This document shows positions 1 to 11,156 of a stretch of 64,000 nucleotides of DNA, in pieces. The notes under the pieces are model-generated. The model had not been told where the DNA came from, ran no database searches, and saw only the letters and a program-made list of their open reading frames with translations. Origin of the DNA: Nephrocerus scutellatus (Eukaryota; Arthropoda; Insecta; Diptera; Pipunculidae). Where the stretch lies: assembly GCA_947095585.1 (NCBI GenBank), contig OX352763.1:42954010-43018009 (forward strand), read 5' to 3'. A program made the position numbers and the translations under genes. How positions within the stretch are numbered: the first letter of the stretch is position 1; each line of letters starts with the position of its first letter.

Positions 1-300
1 AGAAACTATCTATCTACGAGTATAAATAATCATTAATCAACTACTTGTGAGTTTGTTCTATTTTATTCTTTTTCTTTCTCTTTCTCTTTTCTTTTTTTCT
101 TTTCCTTTTCTCTTCCTCTTTTGTTTTTTTGCTATGTTTCTCTTTACTCTATTCTCTATTGTTAATTATAACTGATTTAAGTTTGTCTTCTCACACAATA
201 TTAATTAAGCTTGTCACTAAATTATAAGATATTTTATCTTACTGTGTATAAGAATTACAAATAAACAAACAAATTGAAAATTGAAATTGAAAGAATTTAA
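1..300. other. Low-complexity leader, pyrimidine tract
   Basis: No gene is recognisable. Positions about 60-130 are almost pure pyrimidine (repeated TTTCTC and CTTTT) and the rest is AT-rich. It runs directly into a family V repeat. Confidence 0.5.
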
Positions 301-302
301 AA

Positions 303-535
303 ATCGGGTTAATTTTTAAAAATTTTATATGGGCAACCCTCGGCCCTGAGGCTCGAGGGGCCCCAAATTTTAATAAAAAGTGTTGCTTCCGGAAATACAC
401 ATGTGTGCAAAATTTAAATAAAATCGGGCTTTGGGAAGTGGGTTAAAAATTGATCCCAAGATTCCAAAACATGCCGCCCGACCGACAAACGGACGTGCCA
501 CGGGCAAGCGAAGTTAATAGAGAAAATTCAATAAA
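303..535 (+). repeat. Family V repeat, right-end portion (copy 1)
   Basis: Contains the family hallmarks in order: a GGCCC-rich block, a segment ending AAAAAGTGTTG, the ACACATGTGT palindrome (near 397), the phrase for 'gggaagtgggttaaaaattgatc', a run of GACCGAC-type short motifs, and the terminal GCGAAGTTAATAGAGAA. The same order recurs at about 46.7-47.4 kb. No coding potential is seen. Confidence 0.7.
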
Positions 536-539
536 TATA

Positions 540-905
540 CGTCAACATCAGTCCCTGGGCGCCGATCACTTCCAAAGTCTTGTCATAGAAGATACGCATG
601 TGTACAACATTTGAAGAACATTTAAAAAAAAATTATATGTGAGCCCCTCGGCCCTGGGGCCCAATCACTTCCAAATTTTCACAAAAAGTTTTATCCATCG
701 AAGATACACAGGTGTATAAATTTTGCAAATCGGATCAATTTTTAAAAAATTTATATAGAAATTTTAATAGAAAGTGTTGTCACCGGAAATACACATGTGT
801 GAAAAATTTCAATAAAATCGGACCTTGGGAAGTTAGTTATAAATTTATGCCAATATTCCACGACAAACAGACAGAAAAACAAACAAATCTTGCATCGTTT
901 GTGAT
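540..905 (+). repeat. Family V repeat, two internal units (copy 2)
   Basis: Directly abuts the previous copy. Two units are visible, each with 'cgatcacttccaaa', an ATCGAAGATACAC or CCGGAAATACAC phrase and a CATGTGT core (about 595-605 and 790-802), then the 'gggaagttagttataaattt' segment and an ACAGACAG tract. The right terminus is lost. Confidence 0.6.
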
Positions 906-930
906 CGACTTTGGTTCCACGGAGATTTAA

Positions 931-1608
931 AGAGGGCGAATGCTTGCAACATTCCATTTCTTCAGACTAAATTCCGCGGCGAAAATATAGCGGAATTTCT
1001 TTCATGTAGTACCTGAGCAAGTCAATAGATGCCAATAAAATCCCAACGCTGTCGCGCTTACCATCTATGCAAATTTGTCGTCCACGCTACAACGGCAAAT
1101 ATGGTAGAGTAGGCCAGGTGATCATCAAAGGGTATGATGTGAGCAACATGGTGCAGACTTTGCCTTCAATGTCAACATAAGAAGAACATTATTCTCAAAT
1201 CCATTTCCACCTCAACTTGCGAGTGACACAGGCCAATGTTAAACAAAATTGTCGTCGAATATTAATTAATATAAATAATTATGTTCCATTCAGAGTCTGT
1301 TTTGTATCGAAAATATTTTTAAGTACGCAATCAATGGCTCGTTTTCATTTCAATCCATTACACTGAAAGCGACTCGCTGACATAGAAGTTTCACATCAAA
1401 CTAACGGTTGTGTGCTCCGACACAGATATAAAGGAAGGTAGGTCGTTTTGCAGGATACTTTTAATCTTTGGTTAACCTTCTCAATAGAATCTATTTAAGG
1501 TTAATATATACTCGTACATTTCTTTTTTCTCTTCTTTCAACTTAGAATTAAACTTTTAATACGTAAATTTCATACATCAATCTCATAGTTAATCGTGTTT
1601 TAAGAGAT
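931..1608. other. No recognised feature
   Basis: Sequence of mixed composition. I see no transposon motif, tRNA or believable exon in it. Confidence 0.4.
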
Positions 1609-1828
1609 TATTAATAATAATAATAATAATATTCGGCGCGACAGACCGTTACTGCCCAAGGCCTAGCTTCTCGCGACCATTTGTGTTGTCCATGTATATT
1701 TTTTGGACACAAAATGAAAGGGACCTACAATTTATGGCCGGATCCGAACGTCGAATAAAGAAGCTTTCCATGACAAGTTATTACTCTTGGAACGTTTGTC
1801 ACCCATTCGTGAGAGATCGCTCATTAGA
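1609..1828 (-). mobile_element. SINE-1, 5'-truncated copy
   Basis: On the minus strand this matches the body and tail of the SINE at 10186-10461. The (ATT)n tail, seen here as TAATAATAATAATAAT, adjoins TTCGGCGCGACAGACCG, followed by TCTCGCGACCATTTGTGTTG, 'gggacctacaattta' and 'tgacaagttattactc'. Homology stops near 1828, before the tRNA-like head, so the A and B boxes are missing. 5' truncation with a retained 3' tail is what target-primed reverse transcription produces. Confidence 0.7.
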
Positions 1829-2294
1829 AAACTTTTGTTCTTAAAAATACGGAAAATTTTATTGTGGTGAGGTTAGAAATACAGTTAATTGGTCCCCCAA
1901 AATAGTCAATCTATCTATAACACTTTTGCCTATGAGACCATAAATACTTTTTTTTAGCAATTCATTGATACCGTATTGTGAAGAAGAAAAGAAAGAAAGC
2001 AGACAGAGGAGGTCAGAGCGAACGTCAACGAAATGGTCATCAATAATTTTTTACACTTAAGAATTCTGGAATAAGTTGAAATTGTCTTGACGGTACAGCA
2101 ACATGTTGCCATAACTTACTGATTAAGCGAATCAGGTAATTTCATTGATTGATCAACTCGCACTTATAACTCTTTTTTGTTATGACACATTACCTATTTT
2201 ACAAGCTCCTCGAACTGCAAAAATACGAAACTTAACTAATTTTAAAAAACCATCTAAATAAGATACTCACTGGATTTTCCATCAAGGGCTTTAC
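1829..2294. other. No recognised feature
   Basis: AT-rich. Contains a purine-rich run near 1981-2010 (AGAAGAAAAGAAAGAAAGC). Nothing codable or repeated elsewhere was noticed. Confidence 0.4.
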
Positions 2295-2453
2295 TTCAAG
2301 TGCCCTTTGGAGCTCAATATGACGGTGTTCGTCCTTCAGGGTACGTTCATTAAATGTGCATATGTGTATGCTTTTCAAGTGCCCTTTTGGAGCTCAATAT
2401 GACGGTGTTCGTCCTTCAGGGTACGTTCATTAAATGTGCATATGTGTATGCTT
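2295..2453. repeat. Tandem duplication, 79-bp unit, two copies
   Basis: Unit 1 is 2295-2373 and unit 2 is 2374-2453. Both begin TTCAAGTGCCCTTT and end 'catatgtgtatgctt'. The only difference I see is one extra T in the poly-T after GCCC in unit 2. The near identity implies a recent duplication or an assembly duplication. Confidence 0.9.
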
Positions 2454-2830
2454 TGGAACTTATCCTGACTGTATGTTTAATGGTCTGATCGATCATAGCG
2501 CCTCGCAGTGATCAGACGGGTGGCGGAGTTTTCCCATTTGCTGTGTAACTTGTACTTTTATCAGCTATTCTTTAGTATTAAAATTATTCGCTGTTTTATA
2601 AATTACATTTAAGTCATTGATCCTATACGTGTTGAAAAACTTCAAAATGGAAGTAGGTGTTGCAGTCTTGTTGGTATTTTAGATGGTTTTCTTAGAACTG
2701 CTAAACATAGATTAGTTTTTCGATTGGGTCTGAATTTCTTGCTGGTTGTTGCGCATTCGTCGTCATCTTTAGATCTAATTCTTTTGATTTTGCTCCTGCT
2801 TTCCCCAATGATAAATGACCTTTTTTAATT
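2454..2830. other. No recognised feature
   Basis: Includes 'gatcgatcatagcgcctcgcagtgatcagac' between 2488 and 2518, which holds several GATC palindromes. No coding or repeat identity was recognised. Confidence 0.35.
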
Positions 2831-3640
2831 CTCTATATTAACTTCGCGTGCACGTGGCTGGCTGGCTGGATGGCTGGTCAGATATTGTGATCAATTTTTA
2901 CCCACTTCCCATAGCCCGATTTTATTGAAATTTTGCACACATGTATATTTCCGGTGACAATACTTTGTGTTAAAATTTGGGGTCCCTCGGAACCCGGGGT
3001 CGGAGGGGCTCCTATACAAATATTTTACAAAACTTACCCGATTTTCTTAAAATTTTATACAAATGTGTATCTCCGATGGACAACACTTTATGTAAAAATT
3101 TTGGAAACCCTGGGTCACAGGGTCATGGGTCCCAACAAATTTTTAAAAAAAAATTAACTCGATTTTCTTCAAATTTTATATACGTGTGTATCTCCGATGA
3201 ACAACACTTTTGTAAAAATTTTGTATACCCCGGACCCCGGGGTCGTGGGGTCCCAAAAACTTTTTTAAAAAAATTAATCTGATTTACTTCAAATTTTATA
3301 TACGTGTGTATCTCCGATGATTATGGTTAATGGTTACACATGGTTATCTCCGATGGACAAAACTTTTTGGACATTTTTTGAGCGAATGGGCCATGAGGCC
3401 CAAGGGGTACCCGTATAATTTTTGTAAAAATTAGCCCGATTTACTTTAAATTTTAAACATATGTGTATCTCCGATAGACCGAACTTTTTGTAAAAATTTT
3501 CGAGTGAGAATAGTTTTTGAAAAAACTTTGAAGTGAAGGGGGCTTTAATGTTAATTTTTTCCAAATTAACCCGGTTCAAACTTTGCACACATATGTATCT
3601 CCTGTTAGAGAATGTTATTTTTTATGGGTTGCCTTTTTGT
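2831..3640 (-). repeat. Family V array, minus orientation, about six units
   Basis: Starts with the family terminus (AATTCTCTATATTAACTTCG, 2828-2847) and GGCTGGCTGGCTGG, then repeats the block 'cccgattttcttcaaattttatacaXatgtgtatctccgatggacaacactttttgtaaaaatttt' plus a GGGGTC/GGGTCCC box. CTCCGATG cores lie near 3071, 3192, 3312, 3347 and 3469, a period of about 120 bp with one 35-bp stutter. It ends at a degenerate left terminus (AGAGAATG, 3607-3614). Open frames here (for example 2977-3282 plus) are repeat products, not genes. Confidence 0.8.
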
Positions 3641-5994
3641 AATCCATTTAAGATAATTCAAATTGATTCACGTAATATTCTCCTCATTGCAAGCAGAAAA
3701 ATCCTCAAATTCAAACTTCTTAAACGTTAATAAATTAACGATCTTGGTTATTTAATGCATTGGTATTGATTTATAATCTTTATTATAGTTCCATTAAATC
3801 AATTTATTGATCAACAAATTATAGTAGAAAATTTTTTGTTTTCAAAATATGTTAACTGACGGCACACTTTGACCGTGGTATTTTCTATTCCTTTCCATTC
3901 ATCTCATTTCTAGAGCTCTAGATCATTTCTAGATCATTAGATAAATAAAAAAAAACCTAATATATCTATTATTTCTCACTTTGCACCAGATTAGGAAGAA
4001 TTGCTGTCATCACAACACACCCGTTATGCCTTGCAGAAGATGACAGCTGAAAACGACAGCTCAAAAGGAATTTCTCAATTACTTAAGAATAATAAATTTT
4101 GCCGCTTAGCGTAACTTCAAACGAGGCACGTGTCACATGACGCGACATTGCCATCATGAATTTTCCCGTCGTCTCATCAGCACCAGGTGTTTCAAGAATG
4201 AAGCACCTCATTTTCCTTCCAACTAATTTCGAACTTTCCCAGTCATATTAGTCAAATTAGTGAGAGGGTGGCATAAAAAAACGAAAGTTAAAAAAGTACT
4301 TCCATATCCGGAGTGTAATTTCTCGTTCTGCCGCCTTCTACCCCTAAATAAAACTGAATATGAATGACTGAAATTAAGTTTGGAGCACCATAGCATGGGT
4401 AAGGGAACAACTGCGCATAAGCTACGAAAGCTCTTGCGGCGCGATGACTATAAACTGGGCTCTTTGATGTCACAGAGATAAAAACGTTTCCTTTGCATAC
4501 AACGCAATGCTAAAATAGCGCCGGGTATTAGATCCACGTAAGGAGATAAACCTTAATTGGACCCTTTCAAGCAAGCAGTGCTACGAGGGGTGCTCTTCAC
4601 ATGTGATTGTGTTGCGGCGGCAGCATTAAAGAACATCTCAGAATAACCAGCTGTACATTTCTTAAAAACAACGAAAACGCACACATACCACAGCACATGA
4701 ATACAGCGACACAGTGTATTGTGTGCAGAACTGCAGACCCCAATGTACACAATAGGCTGCAGTTATCCTACGAAGCAGTTTCACGTGAGTAATGGCGGAA
4801 CTAAAAATGCTTAACGCTAATACGCGACGTTTAATGTCGAATTAATTCGAAAATGACAACTTTCGCCTGCTTGCTGGGCATCTTCGAACGCCTTTGAGCA
4901 TTGATTGGTATGTTCATATCAGAGAAATCTGTCACATCAATCTGACTTATGAGAAGTCTCAGATTAAATGTATTAGTAGAACCAGCTAATTATCTGATAC
5001 ATGATGAAGATTATCAAAGATCTCGGGTGATTAACAAGCAGTAAGCAGCCTAGTGTAATCAGAAAGGAATATCCATTGAACTGAATATGGCCGATAATAA
5101 TGTCATTCTGTAGGAGAGTTATCCTGATACAAGTGACAAGCAATATAAATAATTGATTGGTTGTGAGATACCCGAAATCACAGCTCGAAAATAGAAGTTA
5201 GCTTTTAGAGTCTCAATAGTCTTATAATCAAACATAAAACCAATTTCTGGACATTTTTGAAATTATTTGATAAGCAACTTAAAGGACTTAATGGCACTAA
5301 CGTAATGCGGTTGTTTGCTTCTTATAATGCTAGACACAGCATGGGTGTTGAGAAAAAAAAACAGTGAGGGGGAATAGGAGATGTCCATGAGCTTGCACCT
5401 TTAATGGTTGATTGTCATATTAATATGGGAAAACAGAGCTTGGTATCGAATTCCACATACGTGTTAAAGAAAGTATCTCTAAGGTTGTGGCAATGGGCTT
5501 TAGGGTAAACTGATGAGTGTGTGTGTGTATCCGAGACACACAAACTGTTATTTCTGTTGAGCACCGCTGGTGGTTGTAGCGAAAAAATTAGTGATAAGCA
5601 GGAAACATTCATGCGATGTTCGTGCTTCGAGCGAAGCGAATCTAAAGACTTACTAATGTTTAACGCTCGGCTCTGTGTTCTATCTATGATACGATGCGAT
5701 GCGAGTAGTTTGAGGTGTACCTAAACGTATATGATATTGTACTCATGTTTGGGGTTGAATGAACGCCTCCTTTTAGCAAATTTAACTCAAACAATAACGT
5801 ATGTTAGATACACGTTTAATTCTGACCTGGACAGCTTAAAAAATTGGGAGAGCATTACATAGTAGAATTGAATGCTTCAAATGCTTTAAGCAAAACGTAG
5901 GCCTTCAGCCATTATCTATGAAGAGCACTTGCATCAAGAGGAAATGTGTCAAAAATAGCTTTAAATGAACTAGGTTAACTCTTAATCTTTGTGT
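3641..5994. other. No recognised gene or repeat
   Basis: About 2.3 kb without a supportable feature. A short (GT)n run lies at about 5516-5527. Open frames of 60-84 codons on both strands show no family motif and overlap one another. Unique non-coding DNA is the simplest reading. Confidence 0.4.
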
Positions 5995-5997
5995 GAT

Positions 5998-6109
5998 TTA
6001 ATGAGACCCGACCTCAAAAACAGATATGTTGGCGATTATTACCAAACAATAAAGGATTGTGTGGCGTGTGTGGCGTGTGTGGCGTGTGTGGCGTGTGTGG
6101 CATGTGTGG
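5998..6109 (+). repeat. Family D flank plus 10-bp minisatellite
   Basis: Positions 6006-6057 nearly repeat 54427-54477: 'cccgacctcaaaaacagatat', then TTGGCGATTATTACCAAA, then 'aataaaggat'. Immediately after (6058-6109) comes a tandem array of about five units of GTGTGGCGTG. It reads through as a Cys/Val or Gly/Val repeat in two frames, which is a property of the array and not evidence of protein. Confidence 0.8.
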
Positions 6110-6534
6110 ATGTATTCATAGAAGTTTGTACCCGAAAAAGACGGTTTCTTACATTTACTTGTTCTTTGTTGACCTATTATTTTTTTTATTTTCTACATTG
6201 GAAATAAAAAGATACAACAAATCCACAAATTTTGGTATCTTCAATCGAAGCTTAATGGGGAAATGATTTCAACGCGAAGGTTTCCAACACAACACTTATA
6301 ATGGTGGGCAATTATAAGTTTGTTTTTAAATCATAGTCTACTAGTTCTAAACCCCGGTGTTATCCGGGACCCGCCGACCCACATCCCAAGACGCCGTTTA
6401 GACTTACAAAAAGCTAAAATAACAGGCATTGTCTGGCTGCCCCTCACACCCTACTGACCCATCCAAACTGACCGCTCCCCACTGAAACTACTGGAAACCA
6501 TTGAGCCCCACCCCCACCTACCAACCACTGGCTC
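6110..6534. other. Unassigned, C-rich stretch
   Basis: 6335-6530 is unusually C-rich for this window (CCCACCCCCACC near 6508). It may be the upstream part of the family E copy that follows, but I cannot match it to the other two copies. Confidence 0.3.
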
Positions 6535-6745
6535 AAAATTGTAGCCCATGATCACGAATTCATACAGAAATCCCTTGGAAAACGGAATCTTTCAGTTTTT
6601 CCCGAATTTTCCAAGTTTTCCCCGAATTTTCAAATTTTCCAGCTTCCTATAATCATTCTCGGACTGTTACGAACATTTTTCAAAACAATGAGCATATCGG
6701 TGCAGCCGTATAGTCGTGAAAAGGTAACAGACAGACAGAGCTACT
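6535..6745 (+). repeat. Family E repeat, 3' part (copy 1)
   Basis: Shares, in order, 'atcacgaattcataca', TTTCAGTTTTTCCCGAATTTT, 'cgaacatttttcaaaa', 'atgagc', 'tcggtgcagccgt' and an AGTCGTGAAAAGGTAACAG end with 57945-58140. The class is unknown. The 'cggtccagccgttctcgagt'-type ending resembles 3' ends of some arthropod retroposons, but that is only an impression. Confidence 0.6.
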
Positions 6746-6838
6746 TTCCTATTTATAATATTTGTATTACTTTTTTGAACGAATTGCTTCAAATTTTTAA
6801 CAGCGCGTTAGTCTGATATTCCGCGGCACGAAAATTTC

Positions 6839-7515
6839 ATGTTTTTACTTGAGGAGCGTTTCGAAATATTGGAAACTTATTTCCAAAGTCAGTGTTGTGT
6901 AGTCGAAACCGTTGAAAAGAGATATGGGTCGTGAAAGATCGTCAAGCGGATCCGCTGTAGTGAAATTGTTGCAAAAATTTCGTGAGAAAGGCTTGCTGTT
7001 GGATAGAAGAAGTTGTCCCCGAGCTCGGACAGTTCGCACGCCGTGGCCTATAGTGCGGGCCAGAATCCATCGATTTCAACTCCGATCGCTGCAACTGGCC
7101 ATTAGTCGTACCAGCCTGCGGACAATACTGCACAAAGACGTCGGATTATTCGCCTACAAGGTCCAGATGACAAAGGAGCTTAAAGCAAATGACCATCGAC
7201 GATTTTGGTCGAAAAATCATCTTTTCAGACGAAAGGCATTTCCATCTCGAGGGTTATGTAAACAAGCAGAACTGTCAATTGGCCTGCGCGGAGCTACGAT
7301 TTGACGCCGATAGACTTTTTTCTATGGAGTGCCGTTAAGGATAGATGTTATGTGTATAATCCAGAGAAAAGTCTAGCTTTAAAACATAACATTGGAACTA
7401 TTATTCGCGAGATAGGCGCTGAAATGATAGAAAAAGTTCTTTAAAACTGAACTCACAGGATGGCTTACTGTAAAGCCAGCAGAGGGAGCCACATGAACGA
7501 AATTGTTTTTTATTC
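6839..7515 (+). pseudogene. Tc1/mariner-superfamily transposase relic
   Basis: A broken cut-and-paste transposase, normally about 350 residues, binding its own inverted repeats and joining at TA. From ATG 6839 an N-terminal helix-turn-helix begins MFLLEERFEILETYFQSQ. A frameshift near 6910 leads into the 6912-7304 frame with VVKLLQKFREKG, RTVRTP, ISRTSLRTILHKD and YKVQMTKELKANDHRR, typical of the second HTH and linker. A deletion then joins to FWSK and a catalytic-motif relic (IFSDERHFHLEGYVNKQNC, partly out of frame). The C-terminal signature HRMAYCKASRGSHMNEIVF lies at about 7453-7508. The same C-terminal type recurs at 31140-31224. Frameshifts, stops and at least two internal deletions mean it cannot be functional. 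Inverted repeats were not found. Confidence 0.85.
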
Positions 7516-10185
7516 TTAAATCGGAAGCTTCCAGTTTAACGTTTAAAAGTTTCCAGTTTAAAAATAGTTTCAAGCAAAAAGCGTCTATGCCAATTTATAA
7601 ACTGTTAACAGCGATGACAATTTACACGAAAATTAGTTGGTTGTGGCGCAAATCAATACTGGCCAGGGACTATTCATTTAGTCATCTCTAACTAATTCAA
7701 GAGCCATTATCATTAGCGGCACTTCCCATTGAGCTGTTAGGTCCATTTGTGTTCGCGAGTTCAGACACAGAAATTGTAACCCCGCCGAAGGGACATCATC
7801 TGCACCACCAGGGAACGCACTAAGGCAGCGTTGCTCTCTGCCAGGCGGACCAACGGAAACTTCTGAAATGAAATTAATCTTATTTAATTTGGAATTTTAT
7901 TCAAATAAAGGCCAAAGCAAAAACTTTTTGAATTATCGTTTTATTAAACTGGGAGCGGCATGGTGCGGCGTTGACACCCTCGTCTTGCACGCAGATTGTT
8001 GCTTTTTTCGTATACGATAAGGACGATGCAGTGACTGATGTCCTGGTGTGCTATCCCGGATGATTTATGATTACTCTGAAGGCATTTATAGCTCGCGCGA
8101 CTGTCCACGTGTTGGTGTGTATATGAACTAGGAGGGCAAAATTTGTTCCGCATAAATGTAAATTCAACTAAAAGGACTTTTTACGAGTTGATTTGTTCCG
8201 CTACCACCTGCCACACTGACCGAACAATATGACACAGGCGAGAGATCTAAATCGCAAAATCTTGCTAAGCGATTCGGCACAGTGAGACAAAATGATACAA
8301 AACTAAAAACTTCTAAATTTATGGCTCAATTGGCCATCTGTTCAAATAATCCATTGGTGGGTGAGACATTAATTTTTTCGCTTATATTTTTTTTACACAC
8401 TTAAAATCGCTGCAAGTGCTTAATGTCAGTTGATTATTTTCCAAATATCTACACATCCAAAGTCCCATTTTAAGAATCTCTCTGCTTGTCGTCACACTGT
8501 GCGCCATGCTGCGTTATCGTAAATTTAATGTCCCGTGCGACATCGCACCTATGGGCACTTTTTGATAACTAAAAGTTAATGGACTTTTATTGGAGAAAAG
8601 TTAAATTCACACCAAAACGGCAACAAAAACTGAAGCTAAATTGAAAATGGGTTTTCTTCGGAATAGCAAATGCTCAAGGCGAGCTAAATTTTAATTTCCA
8701 TTTCGAAATCGTTGAGTCCTTTTGATTTTTCCACCAATCTAATTGAATTTTTACAAAATACAGAACGTGTTTAAGTCCAGAGTATCGCTCTCGTATATTG
8801 CTTGAAATGGATACGGTACAACAACGTAGTTACTTTTTGGAAATCCGCTTGCTTCGTATAATGAAGATAAGTATTGAATATTTTATGACCATTGGGAAGG
8901 TGTTTACGAGTGTCTTCAGCAACACTCGTCAAACGAGAGACAAATCAATACTTTTGTGTATTTTACAATCACAAAGAAGAATGAGTGGTTTCCGTTAATC
9001 GGTCTATGGCCACTTTTTTTAAAAAAAAAAGGATGATGGAGTTCTATTAATTTTTAAATGCTCCTTCAGATTCTGAAGTATGATTTGGTAAATTACTTCT
9101 GGTTTTCTCATAAATTCCTTTTTATAAGTGCCTTATCTTTTGTAAACATGTATGCTCAATTGTTCAAAGATCCAAAACAGATAGAACAAAATTCAATAAA
9201 TTGGCAAATTTAAGTTAAAAGCAGATATACAGGTAAGTGTGCTCATATAATTGAGACTTTAGCAAGCGTTACAAAGACCACCACCCTACCAACCTTCTTA
9301 CTCATGTCCATATTGCAGTGGGACTTATCCCAAATAAGTAATTTGACAAGCTGTGAACTTATTTTATGCTAATTTATTCAATCAGTGTCTGGCCGTTTCT
9401 AGAAATATCAACCAGGAAAAAGTGTAGCTCATATCATAGTTACAACATATAGGTCATGTTGTGAGAAAACAAATTATGTATAACCTAACAGGCTTATTAG
9501 TAAGATGATATGACATGATGTAATATGATTGATAGGTATCTTAAAATCATACCCTATTTCAACCCAACCCCTTGTCAATTATCCATTATCTGCAAACGAT
9601 TTTTTCAACTATATCACTGCCGCTGCCGTCCCAAATATTGCATCATTTTCAAGATGTAAAAAAATTGAGAAATTGAAAACAATTTTCTAGCCCTAAAGAA
9701 CCAGGAAAACCACACACCATGATGATGAAACTTTGTGTGTATGTAGTTGGTTGGAAATTTTCAAAAAATATGATCACATGTGTACCTTAAGCGTTAAGTG
9801 CAAGTCTCGGATTCTTGCTGAGTAAAACCAACCTCCAGTAATTATTTCATAGCCACTCCAGCGGGACTACCGTTAGGCATTTCATCACGGGATGGATATT
9901 AGCAATGGCTGCACTTTCATTTTTCATATTTTATTTCTTTTCCTTTTTTATTCACATTATTTTGTCGTGGTACCTTTCTTCATTGCTTCTCTCACGGTCG
10001 AGACACCGTAGGCGCTAGATTATTCTGGAAGACATTCCACAGATTGCATTCCTTATCTCCTAATTTTGTGGCATAGAATTAACACACACACACACAAAAC
10101 GCGGACAATGGAACAAAGCATGTTCCACATCTTCTGGTATACCCTCATATAAAGTACAGTGTGGTGGACTCTCGTGCTTTCATTT
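7516..10185. other. No recognised gene or repeat
   Basis: About 2.7 kb. I looked for transposase, RT, gag and tRNA motifs on both strands and found none. There is a short CA run at 10082-10095. The open frame at 8798-8998 (66 codons) has no recognisable motif. Confidence 0.4.
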
Positions 10186-10461
10186 AAAGAGGTAGTGGCT
10201 CAGTGGATATGTGCATGTACATCTGAGCAGGAGGTTCATGGTTCCAATCCCAGTTACACCAAAAGTATTTTACACGGTGCCACCTCTAGCGAATGTCTAA
10301 CAAACGTCCGAGTGTAATAACATGTCAATTCGCCGTTCGGATACGGCATTAAATTGTAGGTCCCCTCCATTTGTGTACAAAAATATACATGCACAACAAA
10401 AAAGGTCGCGAGAAACTAGGCCTTGGACCCCTACGGTCTGTCGCGCCGAATATTATTATTA
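10186..10461 (+). mobile_element. SINE-1, full-length tRNA-derived copy
   Basis: A tRNA-like head (about 10190-10260) carries an A box (TGGCTCAGTGG, 10196-10206) and a B box (GGTTCCAATCC, 10240-10250) spaced 33 bp apart, followed by 'cagttacacc'. A tRNA-unrelated body follows (10261-10449), then GTCTGTCGCGCCGAA and a short (ATT)n tail at 10450-10461. The body and tail recur on the minus strand at 1609-1828 and 22711-22985. These are the defining parts of a SINE: a pol III promoter, a body and a simple tail. SINEs encode no protein and borrow a LINE reverse transcriptase. The partner is not evident: LINE-A ends in CCTAA repeats, not ATT. No target duplication was seen. Confidence 0.8.
10196..10250 (+). 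promoter_or_regulatory. Internal RNA polymerase III promoter (A and B boxes) of SINE-1
   Basis: A box TGGCTCAGTGG fits TRGYNNARNGG. B box GGTTCCAATCC fits GGTTCGANTCC except C at the sixth base. The same boxes at the same spacing occur on the minus strand at 22967-22977 and 22922-22932, which supports a shared origin. Confidence 0.7.
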
Positions 10462-10489
10462 GTATGAGCGGAAGCACACATGCCCAGTT

Positions 10490-11060
10490 AAAAATCGGGA
10501 TAGATAGAAGTCTTCTTCTACGTGACCTTAACCGGCCCATAACTCTACAGATGCTATTTGACTGGTCCCATCTTCTTTGCCAGTTTCTAACGGCTTCAGC
10601 AGGTATAGTTAGAAGGCTACTTCTACGTGACCTTAACTGGCCCATAATTCTACAGATGCTATTTGACTGGTCCCATCCTTTTGCCAGTTTCTAACGGCTA
10701 CAGCGCGTGCTGTTCTGTGGTTCTCGGTTTTTTTAGATACTCCCGGTGCCTATAAATCACCTGGCGCTGCTTAACCAGTAAGTAGATTGGGAGCATGTCC
10801 ACAAACACAAACGCTGCGTCGCTGGAAATGGTTCTGTAGCCAAAAACCACTGTTTATCCATTGTGTCACTTTATCCATTGTGTCAGCTGAAATTGGCGCT
10901 CCGTATAAAATTATCGACTAGACGATACCAGCCAATAGCTTTCTTCTTGTTTGCTTTGCTCTTCCAGTGTTCGGCATATTTCGAGACAGTGATGAACAAA
11001 CAGTCTCTGCTTTATTGCTGGCCTTCATATGCTCTTTGAATGATCGCATTTCCTTTTGGA
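10490..11060 (-). pseudogene. Reverse transcriptase C-terminal relic, R1/I-like non-LTR element
   Basis: Read on the minus strand from about 11060 downward: a connector-like segment, LLAGIV followed by SIILYGAPISADTMDK (near 10915-10870), which resembles the last conserved RT block and thumb of R1/I-clade elements, then a region with AVRNWQ-RWDQSNS repeated twice. The second repeat is the 105-bp tandem duplication at 10506-10708. In-frame stops occur. The class is inferred from the ILYGAP and WQxRWD motifs alone. I see no YxDD block, so only the 3' part survives. Confidence 0.5.
10506..10708. repeat. 105-bp tandem duplication
   Basis: Unit 1 is 10506-10610 and unit 2 is 10611-10708. Both contain CTTCTACGTGACCTTAAC, 'ggcccataa', ATGCTATTTGACTGGTCCCA and 'gccagtttctaacggct'. 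The duplication lies inside the RT relic and repeats its WQxRWD segment. Confidence 0.85.
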
Positions 11061-11156
11061 GGTTCCAATCGTTACCGATAACGGCTGATAGAAATCAGAA
11101 ATCAGAAATTCTAGGTAAGGGAATCATCAGTCCTTAAGGATTCTCCATTATGACTG

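Noticed and set aside
2933..3282. Overlapping open frames of 74-101 codons
   Set aside because: They translate family V units. The same peptides recur in other V copies because the DNA repeats, with no sign of selection.
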